Origin: Hyphomonadaceae bacterium UBA1933
Lineage (GTDB): Bacteria; Pseudomonadota; Alphaproteobacteria; Caulobacterales; Aquidulcibacteraceae
Reading direction: 5' to 3'
Assembly: GCA_002337085.1 (NCBI GenBank)
Contig: DDFH01000005.1
Coordinates: 1-15,181 of the forward strand
Length of the DNA stretch: 15,181 bases
The translations under genes and the position numbers were made by a program. Under the pieces are notes generated by a model, which had not been told where the DNA came from, did not search any database, and was given only the letters and a program-made list of their open reading frames with translations. This document shows positions 1 through 6,345 of this stretch, piece after piece (within the stretch, counting starts at the first letter, position 1; each line of letters starts with the position of its first letter).

Positions 1-75
1 ACGGTTTCTATCCAAGAATGCCCGCCTAAGTCAAAATTGAAAAGGTGGGAAGTGGTTGATCGCGTCAAAGCTTAA
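1..75 (+). CDS. rpsQ: 30S ribosomal protein S17, C-terminal fragment
   Basis: The first 25 codons of the window read in frame 1 as the tail of S17 and end in TAA. The peptide includes IQECPPKSKLKRWEVVDRV, matching the family's C-terminal pattern of a Cys-Arg/Pro-Pro-x-Ser-Lys-x-Lys-x-Trp stretch followed by a valine-rich end. S17 binds 16S rRNA early in 30S assembly. The gene is cut by the left window edge, so no start is visible. It lies 50 bp upstream of rplN, which is its expected position (rpmC-rpsQ-rplN). The fragment is short, but identity is well supported by both sequence and position. Confidence 0.88.
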   Translation, partial: TVSIQECPPKSKLKRWEVVDRVKA

Positions 76-125
76 TTGTTTTTGACATATTTGTTTTGAT
101 ACGGATCGATAGAAGGAAATAAACG

Positions 126-494
126 ATGATTCAGATGCAATCAAATCTGGAAGTCGCAGATAACTCTGGCGCACGCCGCGTTATGTGTATTAAGGTTCTT
201 GGTGGTTCCAAGCGCCGTTATGCAAGCGTGGGTGACATCATTGTAGTTTCTATTAAAGAAGCTATTCCACGCGGACGCGTGAAAAAAGGTGATGTTCGTA
301 AAGCTGTGGTTGTTCGCGTTTCCAAAGATATTAAACGTAAAGACGGTTCAGTAATTCGCTTTGACCAAAACGCTGCTGTTTTGGTTAACAACTCTGGCGA
401 ACCAATCGGAACCCGTATTTTTGGACCAGTTCCTCGTGAATTGCGCGCTAAAAACCATATGAAAATCATCTCATTGGCTCCGGAGGTGTTATAA
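126..494 (+). CDS. rplN: 50S ribosomal protein L14
   Basis: L14 is a universally conserved protein of the large subunit that sits at the 30S interface and contacts L19 and 23S rRNA. The 122-residue product is the standard length and shows the family hallmarks: VADNSGARRVMCIKVLGG near residues 10-27, EAIPRGRVKKGDVRKAVVVR in the middle, and the C-terminal RIFGPVPRELR followed by MKIISLAPEVL. The start at 126 is preceded by AGAAGGA at 111-117. A perfect TTGACA at 82-87 lies in the 50-bp gap after rpsQ, but no good -10 follows at normal spacing, so I do not call a promoter. The gene opens the visible spc series and is followed after one base by rplX. Confidence 0.97.
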   Translation: MIQMQSNLEVADNSGARRVMCIKVLGGSKRRYASVGDIIVVSIKEAIPRGRVKKGDVRKAVVVRVSKDIKRKDGSVIRFDQNAAVLVNNSGEPIGTRIFGPVPRELRAKNHMKIISLAPEVL

Positions 495-495
495 T

Positions 496-813
496 ATGGC
501 TGCTAAAATTAAAAAAGGCGATAAAGTAGTCGTTCTTGCTGGTAAAGATAAAGGCAAGACCGGTGAAGTTACAAAAGTTCTTCCGCAAGAAGGTCGTTTG
601 GTTGTTCAAGGTGTGAACATGGTTAAAAAACACCAAAAACAAACTCAAACACAAGAAGCGGGTATCAAAACTTTTGAAGCTCCTCTCGCTGTTTCAAATG
701 TTGCTTATGTTGGTAAAGACGGTAAAGCAACCAAAGTTGGTTTCAAACTTCTTGACGACGGCCGTAAAGTTCGCGTTGAGAAATCTACTGGTGAGGTAAT
801 CGGTGATGTCTAA
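496..813 (+). CDS. rplX: 50S ribosomal protein L24
   Basis: L24 is an assembly initiator that binds the 5' region of 23S rRNA. The 105-residue product has an N-terminal KOW motif (about residues 5-33, KKGDKVVVLAGKDKGKTGEV) and the family motif VQGVNMVKKHQK at about 38-49. Length and domain layout match bacterial L24. The ATG lies one base after the rplN stop, and its SD (GGAGG, 482-486) sits inside the rplN coding region, implying translational coupling. The 3' end overlaps the start of rplE by 8 bp. Confidence 0.97.
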   Translation: MAAKIKKGDKVVVLAGKDKGKTGEVTKVLPQEGRLVVQGVNMVKKHQKQTQTQEAGIKTFEAPLAVSNVAYVGKDGKATKVGFKLLDDGRKVRVEKSTGEVIGDV

Positions 814-1366
814 AACTGAAACCTATATCCCTAGACTTAAAGCTGAATACGATGCTCGTATTCGCCAAGTCATGAAAGAAAAGTTCGGTTATAAGAACGA
901 CATGCAAATCCCTGCGCTTGATAAAATCGTTATCAATATGGGCGTTGGTGAAGCAGTCGGCGACAGCAAAAAAATTCAATCTGCTGTGGCTGCATTAACT
1001 GCAATTGCCGGTCAAAAGCCAGTAACTACAAAAGCGCGTAAATCAATCGCAGGCTTTAAAGTTCGTGAAGGCATGGCATTGGGTGTAAAAGTAACCCTTC
1101 GTCGTGAACGTATGTTCGAATTTTTGGATCGCCTTGTAACAATTGCGCTTCCTCGCGTTCGTGACTTCCGTGGTCTGAACGGCAAATCATTTGACGGAAA
1201 TGGCAACTATGCCATGGGTCTAAAAGAGCATTTGGTATTCCCTGAAATCAACTACGATCAAGTAGATGTATCTTGGGGTATGGATATCATTATTTGTACA
1301 ACCGCTCAAACCAATGAAGAAGCAAAAGCTTTGTTGGCTGAGTTCAAACTACCATTCAGGAACTAA
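806..1366 (+). CDS. rplE: 50S ribosomal protein L5
   Basis: L5 binds 5S rRNA with L18 and forms part of the central protuberance. The 186-residue product shows NMGVGEA (45-51), a GQKPVTTKARKSIAGFKVREG segment (69-89), VTLRRERMFEFLDRL (96-110), PRVRDFRGL (116-124) and FPEINYDQV (145-153), all typical. I chose ATG at 806 rather than the in-frame GTG at 803: the ATG is better placed behind GGTGAGG (790-796) and gives MSKTETYIPRL, an ordinary alphaproteobacterial N-terminus. The gene overlaps the rplX 3' end by 8 bp. Confidence 0.96.
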   Translation: MSKTETYIPRLKAEYDARIRQVMKEKFGYKNDMQIPALDKIVINMGVGEAVGDSKKIQSAVAALTAIAGQKPVTTKARKSIAGFKVREGMALGVKVTLRRERMFEFLDRLVTIALPRVRDFRGLNGKSFDGNGNYAMGLKEHLVFPEINYDQVDVSWGMDIIICTTAQTNEEAKALLAEFKLPFRN

Positions 1367-1371
1367 ATCCA

Positions 1372-1677
1372 ATGGCAAAAGCAGGATCAATAAACCGTAA
1401 TGATCGCCGCAAGGCGTTGGTTAAAAAATTCGCTGCTAAGCGTGCTAAGCTTGCAGCTATTGCGAATGATGAAAATCTGCCTATGGATGAGCGTTTCGCA
1501 GCACGCCTTAAGCTTGCTGCATTACCTCGCAACTCTGCGCCAATTCGCGTGCGTAACCGTTGTGAAGTAACTGGTCGTCCTCGCGGTTTCTATCGTAAAC
1601 TTAAAATGTCTCGTATTGCGCTTCGTGAACTAGCTTCTGCTGGCGTAATTCCTGGCATGGTGAAATCAAGCTGGTAA
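1372..1677 (+). CDS. rpsN: 30S ribosomal protein S14 (zinc-free long form)
   Basis: S14 joins the 30S head late in assembly. The 101-residue product is the long, zinc-independent type: it has only one cysteine (C64, in NRCEVTGRPRGFYRKLKMSR), so the CxxC pairs of the short zinc-binding form are missing. The C-terminal half, RIALRELASAGVIPGMVKSSW, is highly typical. The SD AGGAA (1358-1362) lies within the last codons of rplE, 9 nt before the ATG. It follows rplE by 5 bp, the usual spc order. Confidence 0.97.
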   Translation: MAKAGSINRNDRRKALVKKFAAKRAKLAAIANDENLPMDERFAARLKLAALPRNSAPIRVRNRCEVTGRPRGFYRKLKMSRIALRELASAGVIPGMVKSSW

Positions 1678-1687
1678 GGGGAAAAGC

Positions 1688-2083
1688 ATGAATATTAGTG
1701 ATCCCATCGGCGATATGATTACACGCATCCGCAACGCACAAATGCGTGGCAAGGCTGTCGTAACTACGCCTGCTTCTAAATTGCGCGTTGGCGTATTAGA
1801 AGTGTTAATCAAAGAAGGCTACATCCGTAGTTTTTCTGAACTACAAGTTGGCAACCATACTGAACTAAGCATTGAGCTTAAGTATTCAGAAGGTACTCCT
1901 GTAATTGAAAAAATTACCCGCGTATCTAAACCTGGTCGTCGTGTTTATTCATCTGTCAAAGACCTGCCATTGGTTCGCAACGGCTTGGGCATTTCAATCC
2001 TTTCAACACCAAAAGGTGTTATGAGTGATGCGACTGCTCGCGTTGAAAACGTTGGTGGTGAAATTCTTTGCCAAGTTTACTAA
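1688..2083 (+). CDS. rpsH: 30S ribosomal protein S8
   Basis: S8 binds the central domain of 16S rRNA and organises the platform. In Escherichia coli it also represses its own operon by binding mRNA near rplE; I could not identify an equivalent mRNA site by eye here. The 131-residue product has the N-terminal motif ISDPIGDMITRIRNAQ, the central SKPGRRVYSS and the C-terminal signature STPKGVMSDATAR followed by GGEILCQVY. The SD AAGGGGA (1676-1682) overlaps the rpsN stop codon. The 10-bp gap and overlapping signals imply coupling to rpsN. Confidence 0.97.
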   Translation: MNISDPIGDMITRIRNAQMRGKAVVTTPASKLRVGVLEVLIKEGYIRSFSELQVGNHTELSIELKYSEGTPVIEKITRVSKPGRRVYSSVKDLPLVRNGLGISILSTPKGVMSDATARVENVGGEILCQVY

Positions 2084-2098
2084 GGAAGGTATCGCAAT

Positions 2099-2632
2099 AT
2101 GTCACGTATTGGTAAAAAAGCGGTTCCTTTCAATGGTGCAACAGTTAATCTTGATGGTTCTACCCTTAAGGTTAAGGGCCCAAAAGGTGAGCTTAGCTTT
2201 GAAATTAATGAAGGTGTTGTTGTTTCCCTTGATAATGGTGAAGCAAGTGTTGCACCAAAAGACGAAAACAACCGTTTATGCCGTTCACTTTGGGGCATGA
2301 CACGTTCAATGATCGCTAACATGGTCGAAGGTGTTACCAAAGGTTTTGAACGTGATTTGGAATTGGTTGGTGTTGGTTATCGTGCGGCGATGAAAGGTTC
2401 TGACCTTGAATTGTCACTGGGTTATTCACACCCAATCGTATATCCGGCTCCAAAAGGTGTTACGTTCGCTACTCCAAAACCAACCGAGATTAAAATCGCT
2501 GGTATTGACAAACAACAATTAGGTCAAATTGCTGCAGAAATTCGCGCATTCCGTCCACCTGAACCATACAAAGGTAAAGGCGTTCGTTATCAAGGCGAAA
2601 CTGTACGTCGTAAAGAAGGCAAGAAGAAATAA
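2099..2632 (+). CDS. rplF: 50S ribosomal protein L6
   Basis: L6 contacts 23S rRNA near the factor-binding site. The 177-residue product has the expected length and two-repeat layout, beginning MSRIGKKAVPF, with LKVKGPKGELS (about 23-33), the central LVGVGYRA, and the C-terminal FRPPEPYKGKGVRYQGE before a lysine-rich tail. The SD TAAGGAAGG at 2081-2089 overlaps the rpsH stop codon. The gene's own stop overlaps the rplR start by one base (TAATG, 2630-2634), so the two should be translated by coupled ribosomes. Confidence 0.97.
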   Translation: MSRIGKKAVPFNGATVNLDGSTLKVKGPKGELSFEINEGVVVSLDNGEASVAPKDENNRLCRSLWGMTRSMIANMVEGVTKGFERDLELVGVGYRAAMKGSDLELSLGYSHPIVYPAPKGVTFATPKPTEIKIAGIDKQQLGQIAAEIRAFRPPEPYKGKGVRYQGETVRRKEGKKK

Positions 2633-2988
2633 TGAAAAAAATTCTCTCAGCCAATCAAAAACGCTCAATGCGCACCCGCGCCACTCTGAAAAGAGTTGGC
2701 AAAGGCAAATTGCGCTTGTCGGTTTTCCGTTCTTCAAAAAATATCTCTGCGCAGATTATCGACGATTCCAAAGGTATTACTTTGGCATCTGCTTCTTCTT
2801 TAGAAGCCGATATCCGCAGCAAAGATGGTGCGAAGTCTGAAATCGCTACTTTCGTTGGTGAAACTGTTGCTAAACGCGCTATTGAAAAAGGCGTTAAAGA
2901 AGTAATGTTTGACCGTGGTCCTTACCTATTTCACGGGCGCGTAAAAGCGCTTGCTGAAGCCGCGCGCGCCGCCGGTCTTCAATTCTAA
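2632..2988 (+). CDS. rplR: 50S ribosomal protein L18
   Basis: L18 binds 5S rRNA together with L5 in the central protuberance. The 118-residue product has the basic N-terminus, RLSVFRSSKNISAQIIDD in the middle, and the diagnostic C-terminal MFDRGPYLFHGRVKALAEAA region. Its ATG shares an A with the rplF TAA stop, so no separate intergenic ribosome binding site exists. The nearest upstream purine-rich run, AAGAAGGCAAGAAGAAA, lies in the 3' end of rplF. It is followed 12 bp later by rpsE. Confidence 0.97.
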   Translation: MKKILSANQKRSMRTRATLKRVGKGKLRLSVFRSSKNISAQIIDDSKGITLASASSLEADIRSKDGAKSEIATFVGETVAKRAIEKGVKEVMFDRGPYLFHGRVKALAEAARAAGLQF

Positions 2989-3000
2989 GGGAGAAAAGAT

Positions 3001-3564
3001 ATGGCACGTCGCCCAGAGCGTGAGCAAAAAGACGAACGCGAATCTGAAATCGTTGACAAATTAGTTGCGATTAACCGCGTTGCAAAAGTAGTTAAGGGTG
3101 GTAAAAACTTCGGTTTTGCAGCCCTTGTAGTAGTAGGTGATGAAAAAGGTCGCGCTGGTTTCGGTCACGGTAAAGCCCGTGAAGTTCCAGAAGCAATCCG
3201 TAAAGCATCTGAAGAAGCTAAAAAGAATATGGTACGCGTTCCTCTTCGTGAAGGCCGTACACTTCACCATAATGGTTCAGGCCGTTGGGGTGCTGGTAAA
3301 GTTGTTCTTCGTTCGGCTCCTCCAGGTACTGGTTTGATTGCTGGTGGTCCAATGCGTGCGGTTTTCGAAGTTCTTGGTATTCGTGACGTTGTTGCGAAAT
3401 CACTTGGTTCTTCAAATCCATACAACATGGTTCGTGCAACTTTTGAAGCATTGAAAGAGCAAGTATCTCCACGTCAGATCGCTGCAAAGCGTTCGTTGAA
3501 AGTAGCTGATGTTCTTTCTCGTCGTAAAGATGGTGCTTCAAGCCTTGAAAGCGCGGAAGGATAA
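3001..3564 (+). CDS. rpsE: 30S ribosomal protein S5
   Basis: S5 sits at the mRNA entry channel and helps keep decoding accurate. The 187-residue product has the S5 N-terminal double-stranded-RNA-binding-like domain (about 16-80, containing VAKVVKGGKNFGFAALVVVG) and the C-terminal domain (about 95-160, SAPPGTGLIAGGPMRAVFE and SLGSSNPYNMVRATFEAL). The short N-terminal extension and the weakly conserved tail (DGASSLESAEG) are normal for Alphaproteobacteria. The SD AGGGAGAA lies just upstream, overlapping the end of rplR. Confidence 0.97.
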   Translation: MARRPEREQKDERESEIVDKLVAINRVAKVVKGGKNFGFAALVVVGDEKGRAGFGHGKAREVPEAIRKASEEAKKNMVRVPLREGRTLHHNGSGRWGAGKVVLRSAPPGTGLIAGGPMRAVFEVLGIRDVVAKSLGSSNPYNMVRATFEALKEQVSPRQIAAKRSLKVADVLSRRKDGASSLESAEG

Positions 3565-3570
3565 TCTGAA

Positions 3571-3756
3571 ATGGCTACAATCAAAGTTAAACAAATTGGT
3601 TCGCCAATTCGCCGCCAGTCTGTTCAGCGTGATACGCTTATCGGTCTTGGTCTAAATCGCATGAACAAAGTGCGTGAACTTGAAGATACACCTGCCGTTC
3701 GTGGCATGGTTCGTAAAGTTCAGCATTTGGTTCAAATTATTGAGGAGAACGCGTAA
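3571..3756 (+). CDS. rpmD: 50S ribosomal protein L30
   Basis: L30 is a small peripheral protein of the large subunit. The 61-residue product has the single L30 ferredoxin-like fold signature: IKVKQIGSPIRR, then QRDTLIGLGLNRMNK, then PAVRGMVRKVQHLVQII. It lies 6 bp after rpsE, with GGAAGGA (3555-3561) as the SD. Its stop codon TAA (3754-3756) falls in the loop of the hairpin that precedes rplO. Confidence 0.96.
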   Translation: MATIKVKQIGSPIRRQSVQRDTLIGLGLNRMNKVRELEDTPAVRGMVRKVQHLVQIIEENA

Positions 3757-3772
3757 GCGTTAGACTGTAATG
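3742..3772 (+). promoter_or_regulatory. Hairpin-bridged ribosome binding site of rplO
   Basis: A strong SD, GAGGAG at 3742-3747, lies 22 nt before the rplO ATG at 3770, too far for normal use. Directly after it is a perfect 5-bp stem, AACGC (3748-3752) with GCGTT (3757-3761), closed by a GTAA loop (3753-3756), which is GUAA, a GNRA tetraloop, in RNA. Folding leaves AGACTGTA, 8 nt, between the stem and the ATG, restoring normal spacing. No other SD is visible in those 8 nt. Similar folded spacers are known upstream of some phage T4 genes. That the hairpin forms here is an inference. Confidence 0.55.
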
Positions 3773-4249
3773 AATTTAAATGAACTAAATGACAACGAAG
3801 GTGCGGTTAAAGCGCGTATGCGCGTTGGTCGTGGCGTTGGTTCAGGCAAAGGCAAGACCTGTGGTCGTGGCGTAAAAGGTCAGAAATCCCGTCGTGGTGT
3901 ATCCATCAACGGTTTTGAAGGCGGTCAAATGCCAATCCACATGCGTATTCCTAAGCGTGGTTTTAACAAACTTAACGCCAAGACATACAATTGGGTTAAC
4001 CTTTCTGATATCGAAAAAGCAGTTAAAGCTGGCAAATTAGATGTTAAAGCGGAAATTACCGAAGAAACATTGGTTGCTTGTGGTGTTGTTCGCCGCGCAA
4101 AAGACGGTATCCGTCTTTTGGGTAAAGGTGAATTGACTGCGAAAGTAAATCTAGTGCTTTCAGGTGCTACTCAAACCGCTATCGCAGCGGTTGAAAAAGC
4201 TGGCGGTAGCGTAAAAGTTACTAAAGCTGCTAAAACTGAAGAAGCATAG
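3770..4249 (+). CDS. rplO: 50S ribosomal protein L15
   Basis: L15 is a late-assembling large-subunit protein with a long extension threading into 23S rRNA. The 159-residue product begins MNLNELNDNEGAVKARMRVG, has the glycine-rich VGRGVGSGKGKTCGRGVKGQ (about 19-38), GFEGGQMPIHMRIPKRGFN (about 47-65) and a C-terminal globular domain ending with VNLVLSGATQTAIAAVEKAGG and VKV. The start is fixed by the conserved N-terminus even though the usable SD is 22 nt away behind a hairpin. An intrinsic-terminator-like hairpin follows the gene, separating it from secY. Confidence 0.96.
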   Translation: MNLNELNDNEGAVKARMRVGRGVGSGKGKTCGRGVKGQKSRRGVSINGFEGGQMPIHMRIPKRGFNKLNAKTYNWVNLSDIEKAVKAGKLDVKAEITEETLVACGVVRRAKDGIRLLGKGELTAKVNLVLSGATQTAIAAVEKAGGSVKVTKAAKTEEA

Positions 4250-4261
4250 TTGATTTTTGTG

Positions 4262-4298
4262 ATAAGACCCCGATATGGGGTCTTATTAGCATTTTTTT
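4262..4298 (+). terminator. Intrinsic-terminator-like hairpin between rplO and secY
   Basis: A perfect 10-bp stem, ATAAGACCCC (4262-4271) with GGGGTCTTAT (4277-4286), closes a 5-nt GATAT loop. The T7 tract (4292-4298) begins 5 nt after the stem rather than immediately, which may make termination partial. It lies 12 nt after the rplO stop and ends 16 nt before the secY ATG. No promoter fits between it and secY, so secY and adk probably depend on read-through. It could act as an attenuator or a processing/stability element. Confidence 0.7.
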
Positions 4299-4314
4299 CA
4301 TAGAGGGCTTATGA

Positions 4315-5682
4315 ATGGCATCTGCCGCAGAACAATTAGCCGCAAATTTAAATTTTAATTCATTTGCAAAAGCAAAAGATTTGCAAGCGCGTATCTGGTT
4401 CACACTAGGCGCGCTTTTGGTTTATCGTCTTGGTACTTTCCTGCCTATGCCGGGGATTGATATTGGGGCATTTGAACAAGCATTCAACACTGCTAAAGGC
4501 GGTATTTTGGGAATGTTTGATACATTCTCGGGTGGTGCGGTTCGCCGTCTTGCAATTTTTGCATTAAACGTGATGCCATACATTTCGGCATCAATCGTTA
4601 TTCAGCTTTTATCATCTTTTCCTGGCCACTTAGAACAGCTTAAAAAAGATGGTGAATCTGGTCGTGCGCAAATCAACCAATATACGCGCTATCTTGCGCT
4701 TGTTTTGGCGTTATTCCAATCGTTTGGTATTGCCAAAGGCCTTGAAGGTTCACCTGGTGTTGTTATTAACCCTGGTCTTATTTTTGAAGTATCAACCATG
4801 GTTACTTTAACTGGTGGTACTTTATTCCTTATGTGGCTTGGTGAGCAAATCACTTCACGTGGTATTGGTAATGGGGTTTCACTTATTATCTTTGCTGGTA
4901 TCGTTGCCGAAATTCCAAAAACAATTTACCGCGCTTTGAGCCTTTCAGAAGAGGGATCACTTCCTGTAATCTGGATTTTTGCCATGGTTGCATTATTGGT
5001 TGCAGCGGTATTCTTCATTGTTTTCATCGAGCGTTCGCAAAGACGTATTGTGATTCAATATCCAAAACGCCAAGTTGGTAATAAAATTTACCAAGGCGAT
5101 ACTTCTTTCTTGCCTTTGAAATTAAACACTTCGGGTGTTATTCCGCCAATCTTTGCGTCATCATTGCTATTGTTGCCGGCAACTATTCTTGGTTTCCTTG
5201 GTAATGGTCCAATCCCAGAGAATGCGCCAGAATGGCTTAGAATAGGCAAAGAGAGCCTTACTGCGCTTGCGGCGCAAATGGGGCATGGTAAACCTTTGTT
5301 CTTGCTTCTTTATGCGGGCTTGATCATTTTCTTCACTATTTTCTATACGTCAATCGTATTTAATACCGAAGAAACTGCTGATAATTTGCGTAAATATGGC
5401 GGCTTCCTTCCTGGTATTCGTCCGGGTGCAAAAACCGCAGAATATCTTGATAAGGTTTTAACGCGCCTAACCGTTATTGGTGCAGTTTATTTGGTTATTG
5501 TTTGCGTATTCCCTGAGATAATCTTCTCGACTTCTGGTGCGCAATTCTATCTTGGTGGTACATCAATTCTAATCGTTATTTCGGTTACAATTGATACCGT
5601 TAGCCAAATTAACTCGCATATGCTTGCACACCAATATGAAGGCTTAACTAAAAAGTCTAAGTTGAAGGGCAAACGTAAATAG
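4315..5682 (+). CDS. secY: Sec translocon channel subunit SecY
   Basis: SecY is the pore-forming subunit of the SecYEG protein-conducting channel in the inner membrane. The 455-residue product has the ten hydrophobic segments expected, the plug/TM2 region FSGGAVRRLAIFALNVMPYI (71-90), the fourth cytoplasmic loop IERSQRRIVIQYPKRQVG (238-255), and the fifth cytoplasmic loop with GGFLPGIRPG (362-371), including the conserved Arg (R369) used by SecA. The basic C-terminal tail ends KKSKLKGKRK. The SD GAGGG (4303-4307) is 7 nt before ATG 4315; an out-of-frame ATG at 4311 is not used. It is separated from rplO by a terminator-like hairpin and from adk by 49 bp. Confidence 0.98.
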   Translation: MASAAEQLAANLNFNSFAKAKDLQARIWFTLGALLVYRLGTFLPMPGIDIGAFEQAFNTAKGGILGMFDTFSGGAVRRLAIFALNVMPYISASIVIQLLSSFPGHLEQLKKDGESGRAQINQYTRYLALVLALFQSFGIAKGLEGSPGVVINPGLIFEVSTMVTLTGGTLFLMWLGEQITSRGIGNGVSLIIFAGIVAEIPKTIYRALSLSEEGSLPVIWIFAMVALLVAAVFFIVFIERSQRRIVIQYPKRQVGNKIYQGDTSFLPLKLNTSGVIPPIFASSLLLLPATILGFLGNGPIPENAPEWLRIGKESLTALAAQMGHGKPLFLLLYAGLIIFFTIFYTSIVFNTEETADNLRKYGGFLPGIRPGAKTAEYLDKVLTRLTVIGAVYLVIVCVFPEIIFSTSGAQFYLGGTSILIVISVTIDTVSQINSHMLAHQYEGLTKKSKLKGKRK

Positions 5683-5696
5683 TTTTAAACACCTAA

Positions 5697-5726
5697 ATTC
5701 AGTAATTAACTGAATGGGGGAAGGGG
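5697..5726 (+). promoter_or_regulatory. Hairpin abutting the adk Shine-Dalgarno
   Basis: In the 49-bp secY-adk gap, ATTCAGT (5697-5703) and ACTGAAT (5709-5715) form a perfect 7-bp inverted repeat around a 5-nt AATTA loop. It is followed with no gap by GGGGGAAGGGG (5716-5726), whose AAGGGG is the adk SD, 5 nt before the ATG. There is no T-tract, so it is not a terminator. It may mark an mRNA processing or stability site or keep the SD exposed. Function is inferred only from position. Confidence 0.4.
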
Positions 5727-5731
5727 TTGTT

Positions 5732-6289
5732 ATGAACTTAATTCTATTTGGACCGCCTGCAGCCGGTAAAGGCACGCAAGCAAAAAAACTTGTTGCAGAG
5801 CGTGGTTTTATTCAGCTTTCAACAGGTGATATGCTTCGTGCGGCGCGTGCTTCTGGTTCTGAACTTGGCAAAACCGTTGCGGGTATTATGGATGCCGGTG
5901 GTTTGGTTACAGATGAAATTGTAATTTCATTGATTTCCGAACAACTTGAAGCAAATCCAGATGCAAGCTTTATTTTTGATGGTTTTCCAAGAACTGTTGC
6001 TCAAGCTGAGGCTTTGGATAAATTACTTGCCGCCAAGGGGCAAAAAATTGATAAAGTAGTTCGCTTGGTTGTGGATGATAAAGCATTGCTTGCACGCGTT
6101 ACAATTCGTTTTGAAGAGCAGGGAAGGGCTGATGATAACCCTGAAACCTTCTCCAAGCGCTTGGATGCCTATAATTCGCAAACCGCGCCTCTATTGCCTT
6201 ATTATAGCGCAAAGGGGCTTATTAGCGAAGTTGATGGCATGGCATCAATTGATGCGGTTGCTGTTGCTATAGATGCTGCATTGGCATAA
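5732..6289 (+). CDS. adk: Adenylate kinase (short-lid type)
   Basis: This cytoplasmic enzyme interconverts ATP + AMP and two ADP. The 185-residue product has the P-loop GPPAAGKGT (7-15), the AMP-binding LSTGDMLRAA segment (about 31-40) and FDGFPRTVAQAEAL, followed by a short lid segment around RFEEQGRADDNPET with no zinc-finger insertion. The C-terminal helix region SQTAPLLPYYSAKG is typical. An upstream in-frame ATG at 5714 would add MGEGVV, but that stretch includes the SD itself, so 5732 is preferred. It ends the operon at a strong terminator; the rpsM/rpsK/rpoA/rplQ genes usual after it in related genomes are not present. Confidence 0.96.
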   Translation: MNLILFGPPAAGKGTQAKKLVAERGFIQLSTGDMLRAARASGSELGKTVAGIMDAGGLVTDEIVISLISEQLEANPDASFIFDGFPRTVAQAEALDKLLAAKGQKIDKVVRLVVDDKALLARVTIRFEEQGRADDNPETFSKRLDAYNSQTAPLLPYYSAKGLISEVDGMASIDAVAVAIDAALA

Positions 6290-6311
6290 TAGATTTTACA
6301 AATTATTTTAC

Positions 6312-6345
6312 AAAAGGGCTGGCGTAATTTACGTCAGCCCTTTTT
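6312..6345. terminator. Bidirectional terminator between adk and the convergent COG3146 gene
   Basis: A 15-bp stem, left arm 6312-6326 and right arm 6330-6344 with one G-T wobble (G6322-T6334), closes a 3-nt loop. The core is AGGGCTGGCG with CGTCAGCCCT. A T5 run (6341-6345) ends the plus-strand transcript of the spc operon. On the minus strand the hairpin is followed by a T-rich sequence, so it can also end the opposing gene. The right arm contains the last three codons and the stop of that gene. Confidence 0.85.

Noticed and set aside
82..111. TTGACA in the rpsQ-rplN gap as an internal operon promoter
   Set aside because: The -35 is perfect, but the best -10 candidates at 16-18 nt spacing (ATCGAT, TCGATA) match poorly, and read-through from rpsQ explains expression.
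218..469. 83-codon minus-strand reading frame inside rplN
   Set aside because: It lies wholly within a conserved ribosomal gene, has no family likeness, and is a shadow frame.
3218..3541. 107-codon minus-strand reading frame inside rpsE
   Set aside because: It is antisense to a conserved S5 gene, has low-complexity composition and no SD; a codon-bias artefact.
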